A program made the position numbers and the translations under genes. DNA of 64,000 bases. Origin: Vreelandella massiliensis. GTDB taxonomy: Bacteria > Pseudomonadota > Gammaproteobacteria > Pseudomonadales > Halomonadaceae. This document shows positions 62,238 through 64,000 of this stretch, piece after piece (position 1 is the first letter of the stretch; the number at the start of each line of letters is the position of its first letter). The stretch covers positions 577,562-641,561 of the forward strand of contig NZ_LT699744.1 of assembly GCF_900155385.1 (NCBI RefSeq), read 5' to 3'. The notes under the pieces were generated by a model that saw nothing but the letters and a program-made list of their open reading frames with translations, ran no database searches and had not been told where the DNA came from.

Positions 62238-63578
62238 ATGGCACAGGCATTTGATGCAAACGCTCAGCAAAGCGTGCTGGCATCGCGCGCCACCGACGCG
62301 CTCGCACTGGCGAAGCGCCTAGGCGCCGATGCGGCGGAAGTGGGGGCGAGCGTGGATCAGGGCGTGGGCGTAAGCGTGCGTCTAGGTGAGGTTGAAACCG
62401 TCGAGCTTTCACGCGATCAAGGCATTGCGGTGACGGTCTACGTCGGCCAGCGTAAAGGCAGTGCCTCCTCCACCGATGCGGGCAGCGAATCGATTCGGGC
62501 GACGGTGGAAAAGGCCATGGCCATCGCCCGCTATACCGGCGAAGATCCGGCCGCCGGCCTCGCCGATGCGGCGCTAATGGCCCGCGAAGTGCCAGATTTA
62601 CACGTTCATCACCCTTGGGCATTAAGCATCGAGGAGGCGACGGCGTTGGCGCTTCGCTGCGAGCGTGCCGGCCGTGATGTCGCCGGTATTACCCATTCGG
62701 ATGGTGCCTCGCTATCCACCGGCGAGGGGGTGCGCGTTTATGCCAATAGTCATGGCTTTTTAGGCACGCAAAAAGGCAGCCGTCACTCCTTTTCGTGCAT
62801 GCTAATTGCCGAGGATGGCAATGGCATGCAGCGCGACTACGACTACTCCACGGCGCGCGACCCGCGAGAACTGCGCGACCCGGAAGATGTCGGGCGAGAA
62901 GCCGCGCGACGTACCCTGCGTCGCCTCGGAGCCAAGCGTCCGGCAACGGGGACTTTTCCGGTGCTGTTTGATCCCTCAATGGCGAGTGGGTTAGTGGGCC
63001 ATTTGATGGGTGCTCTCGCCGGTGGCGCCCTGTATCGTCAAGCCTCGTTTCTCTGTGACCGGCTCGGGACGCCGCTGTTTCCCGAGTGGTTTAGCTTGGA
63101 AGAGCGCCCCATGGAAGTTGGCGCGATGGCGAGTTCGCCCTTCGATGGTGAGGGGGTCCAAACCCGCAATAATCGCTTTATCGAACAGGGTAAGGTGGCA
63201 AGCTACCTGCTCTCTTCCTATAGCGCCCGCCGTTTAGGCATGCAAACTACTGGCAATGCGGGTGGCGCGCGCAATTTACGCCTAAGCGCACCGCTAAGCT
63301 CGTTTGAGACGCTGCTGCAGCAAATGGGGCGTGGCGTTTGGGTCACCGAGCTCATGGGGCAAGGGGTTAACGGCGTAACAGGAGACTATTCGCGCGGCGC
63401 GGCAGGCTTCTGGGTGGAAAACGGCGAGGTGCAGTATCCCATCGAAGAGTTCACGATAGCGGGGAATCTTGAACAGATGTTCGCTAACTTGCGCGCGGTG
63501 GGCAGCGATACCGACACACGCGGCAGCATCCATACCGGTAGCTGGCTGATTGATAACATGACAGTGGCGGGGAGTTAA
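62238..63578 (+). CDS. pmbA: Metalloprotease PmbA (TldE)
   Basis: The 446-residue partner of TldD. It shares the two-domain TldD/PmbA fold but lacks the zinc motif, as usual for the non-catalytic subunit. It has GNAGGARNLRLSAP and MGQGVNGVTGDYSRGAAGFWVE-type segments near the end. AAAGGAGAATGACG precedes the ATG. It converges with the NPr gene at 9 bases with no clear terminator. Confidence 0.94.
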   Translation: MAQAFDANAQQSVLASRATDALALAKRLGADAAEVGASVDQGVGVSVRLGEVETVELSRDQGIAVTVYVGQRKGSASSTDAGSESIRATVEKAMAIARYTGEDPAAGLADAALMAREVPDLHVHHPWALSIEEATALALRCERAGRDVAGITHSDGASLSTGEGVRVYANSHGFLGTQKGSRHSFSCMLIAEDGNGMQRDYDYSTARDPRELRDPEDVGREAARRTLRRLGAKRPATGTFPVLFDPSMASGLVGHLMGALAGGALYRQASFLCDRLGTPLFPEWFSLEERPMEVGAMASSPFDGEGVQTRNNRFIEQGKVASYLLSSYSARRLGMQTTGNAGGARNLRLSAPLSSFETLLQQMGRGVWVTELMGQGVNGVTGDYSRGAAGFWVENGEVQYPIEEFTIAGNLEQMFANLRAVGSDTDTRGSIHTGSWLIDNMTVAGS

Positions 63579-63587
63579 GCGGTAGCG

Positions 63588-63857
63588 CTACTTATCTTCA
63601 TCGAAGCGGGCGTCGAACAGCGCTTGAACAGCCTCTAGCGCTTGTTCGGCATCGTCCCCTTCGGCGGTGACGGTGAGTTCTGTGCCGCAGGGTGCCGCGA
63701 GCATCAAAAGCGCCATAATATTGGCGGCATCGGCTTTTTGGGCGCCTTTGTATACGTTGATTCGGGCGCTGAATTGCTGACCGCAATTGACCAATTTGGT
63801 GGCGGCGCGTGCGTGTAAGCCACGCTTATTGGTGAGGGTTAATGTTCTCTCTGGCAC
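63588..63857 (-). CDS. ptsO: Phosphocarrier protein NPr (HPr family, nitrogen PTS)
   Basis: An 89-residue HPr-like protein of the nitrogen-related phosphotransferase system, with the phosphoacceptor His15 in NKRGLHARAATK. The position of HPr Ser46 is Asn, so regulation by HPr kinase is unlikely. The position next to pmbA and, in relatives, rapZ and ptsN supports NPr rather than the sugar PTS HPr. GTG at 63857 follows GAAGGA at good spacing; the upstream TTG (63875) has none. SixA at 47.8 kb acts on NPr in E. coli. Confidence 0.92.
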   Translation of the reverse strand: MPERTLTLTNKRGLHARAATKLVNCGQQFSARINVYKGAQKADAANIMALLMLAAPCGTELTVTAEGDDAEQALEAVQALFDARFDEDK

Positions 63858-64000
63858 CCTGGTTCCTTCTTCCAAGCGGTGTCGTTTGGGTTGCTAAGCC
63901 GTCACTGTATGCCCAGCATCGACTGAGTCTCTCTGTCACATCACGCTCTCTCAATGGGGTTCAATACCGCCCTCATCGAGGGTGTATTGCAGGCCCAGCT
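63858..64000. other. Right-edge segment without an assigned gene
   Basis: These 143 bases lie upstream of ptsO. On the minus strand two short open stretches end in TGA near 63953-63944 (codons reading SWACNTPSMRAVLNPIERA and, in another frame, LGLQYTLDEGGIEPH). Either could be the tail of an upstream gene (rapZ is the usual neighbour), but neither is recognisable. Confidence 0.3.

Overview
This is a 64 kb stretch of a GC-rich gammaproteobacterial chromosome. It is almost entirely core genes, packed tightly and often overlapping by 1-4 bases. The gene set and local orders suggest Halomonadaceae (Halomonas or a close relative): a six-gene Mrp/Pha-type Na+/H+ antiporter with a fused A-B subunit, miaA-hfq-hflX-hflK-hflC-hisZ-purA, gatCAB divergent from mreBCD, and pmbA beside the nitrogen-PTS protein NPr. 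The organism call is an inference; no rRNA or tRNA gene was seen to confirm it.

Layout. 1-4.6 kb: parE (its 5' part lies outside the window), parC and serB on the plus strand. 4.6-10.5 kb: the antiporter operon phaAB-C-D-E-F-G on the minus strand. 10.6-13.5 kb: a voltage-gated cation channel, then directly a leucine-rich leader peptide, an attenuator and leuA. 13.6-14.6 kb: a RES/Xre toxin-antitoxin pair, the only clearly accessory module. 14.6-17.2 kb: epmB, efp and epmA, the complete EF-P beta-lysylation set. 17.2-23.5 kb: psd, rhdA, rsgA, orn, queG and nnrD/E. 23.5-35.1 kb: tsaE, amidase, mutL, miaA, hfq, hflX, hflK, hflC, hisZ and purA. 35.1-44.6 kb: cobO, yajQ, pepN, a YegS-like lipid kinase, an acidic repeat lipoprotein, a cold-shock protein, a LysE/RhtB exporter, slt and a YkvA-like protein. 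44.7-48.3 kb: htpG, gpsA and sixA. 48.3-51.6 kb: gatCAB on the minus strand. 51.8-61.6 kb: mreB-mreC-mreD-maf-rng-yhdP-tldD. 61.6-63.9 kb: darP, pmbA and ptsO.

The most interesting region is 4.6-11.8 kb. A single-domain (BacNav-type) channel sits divergently beside the Na+/H+ antiporter operon. Its selectivity filter reads TFEDWTD, which carries the two extra acidic positions associated with calcium permeation in engineered and natural prokaryotic channels. A pair of this kind could form a cation influx/efflux circuit in a salt-adapted cell. Twelve bases after the channel gene starts a 19-codon leader peptide with six leucine codons, followed by a classical intrinsic terminator just before leuA. 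This is strong sequence evidence for leucine attenuation of 2-isopropylmalate synthase.

Other points: several starts are decided by ribosome sites at non-ATG codons (epmB TTG, hflX TTG, NPr GTG, possibly mreC ATT). A palindrome overlaps the sigma70-like promoter of the RES/Xre module. An acidic lipoprotein contains a duplicated 16-residue helix. No CRISPR array, insertion sequence, prophage, tRNA or rRNA was recognised, and no stretch longer than 300 bases lacks a gene or leader.
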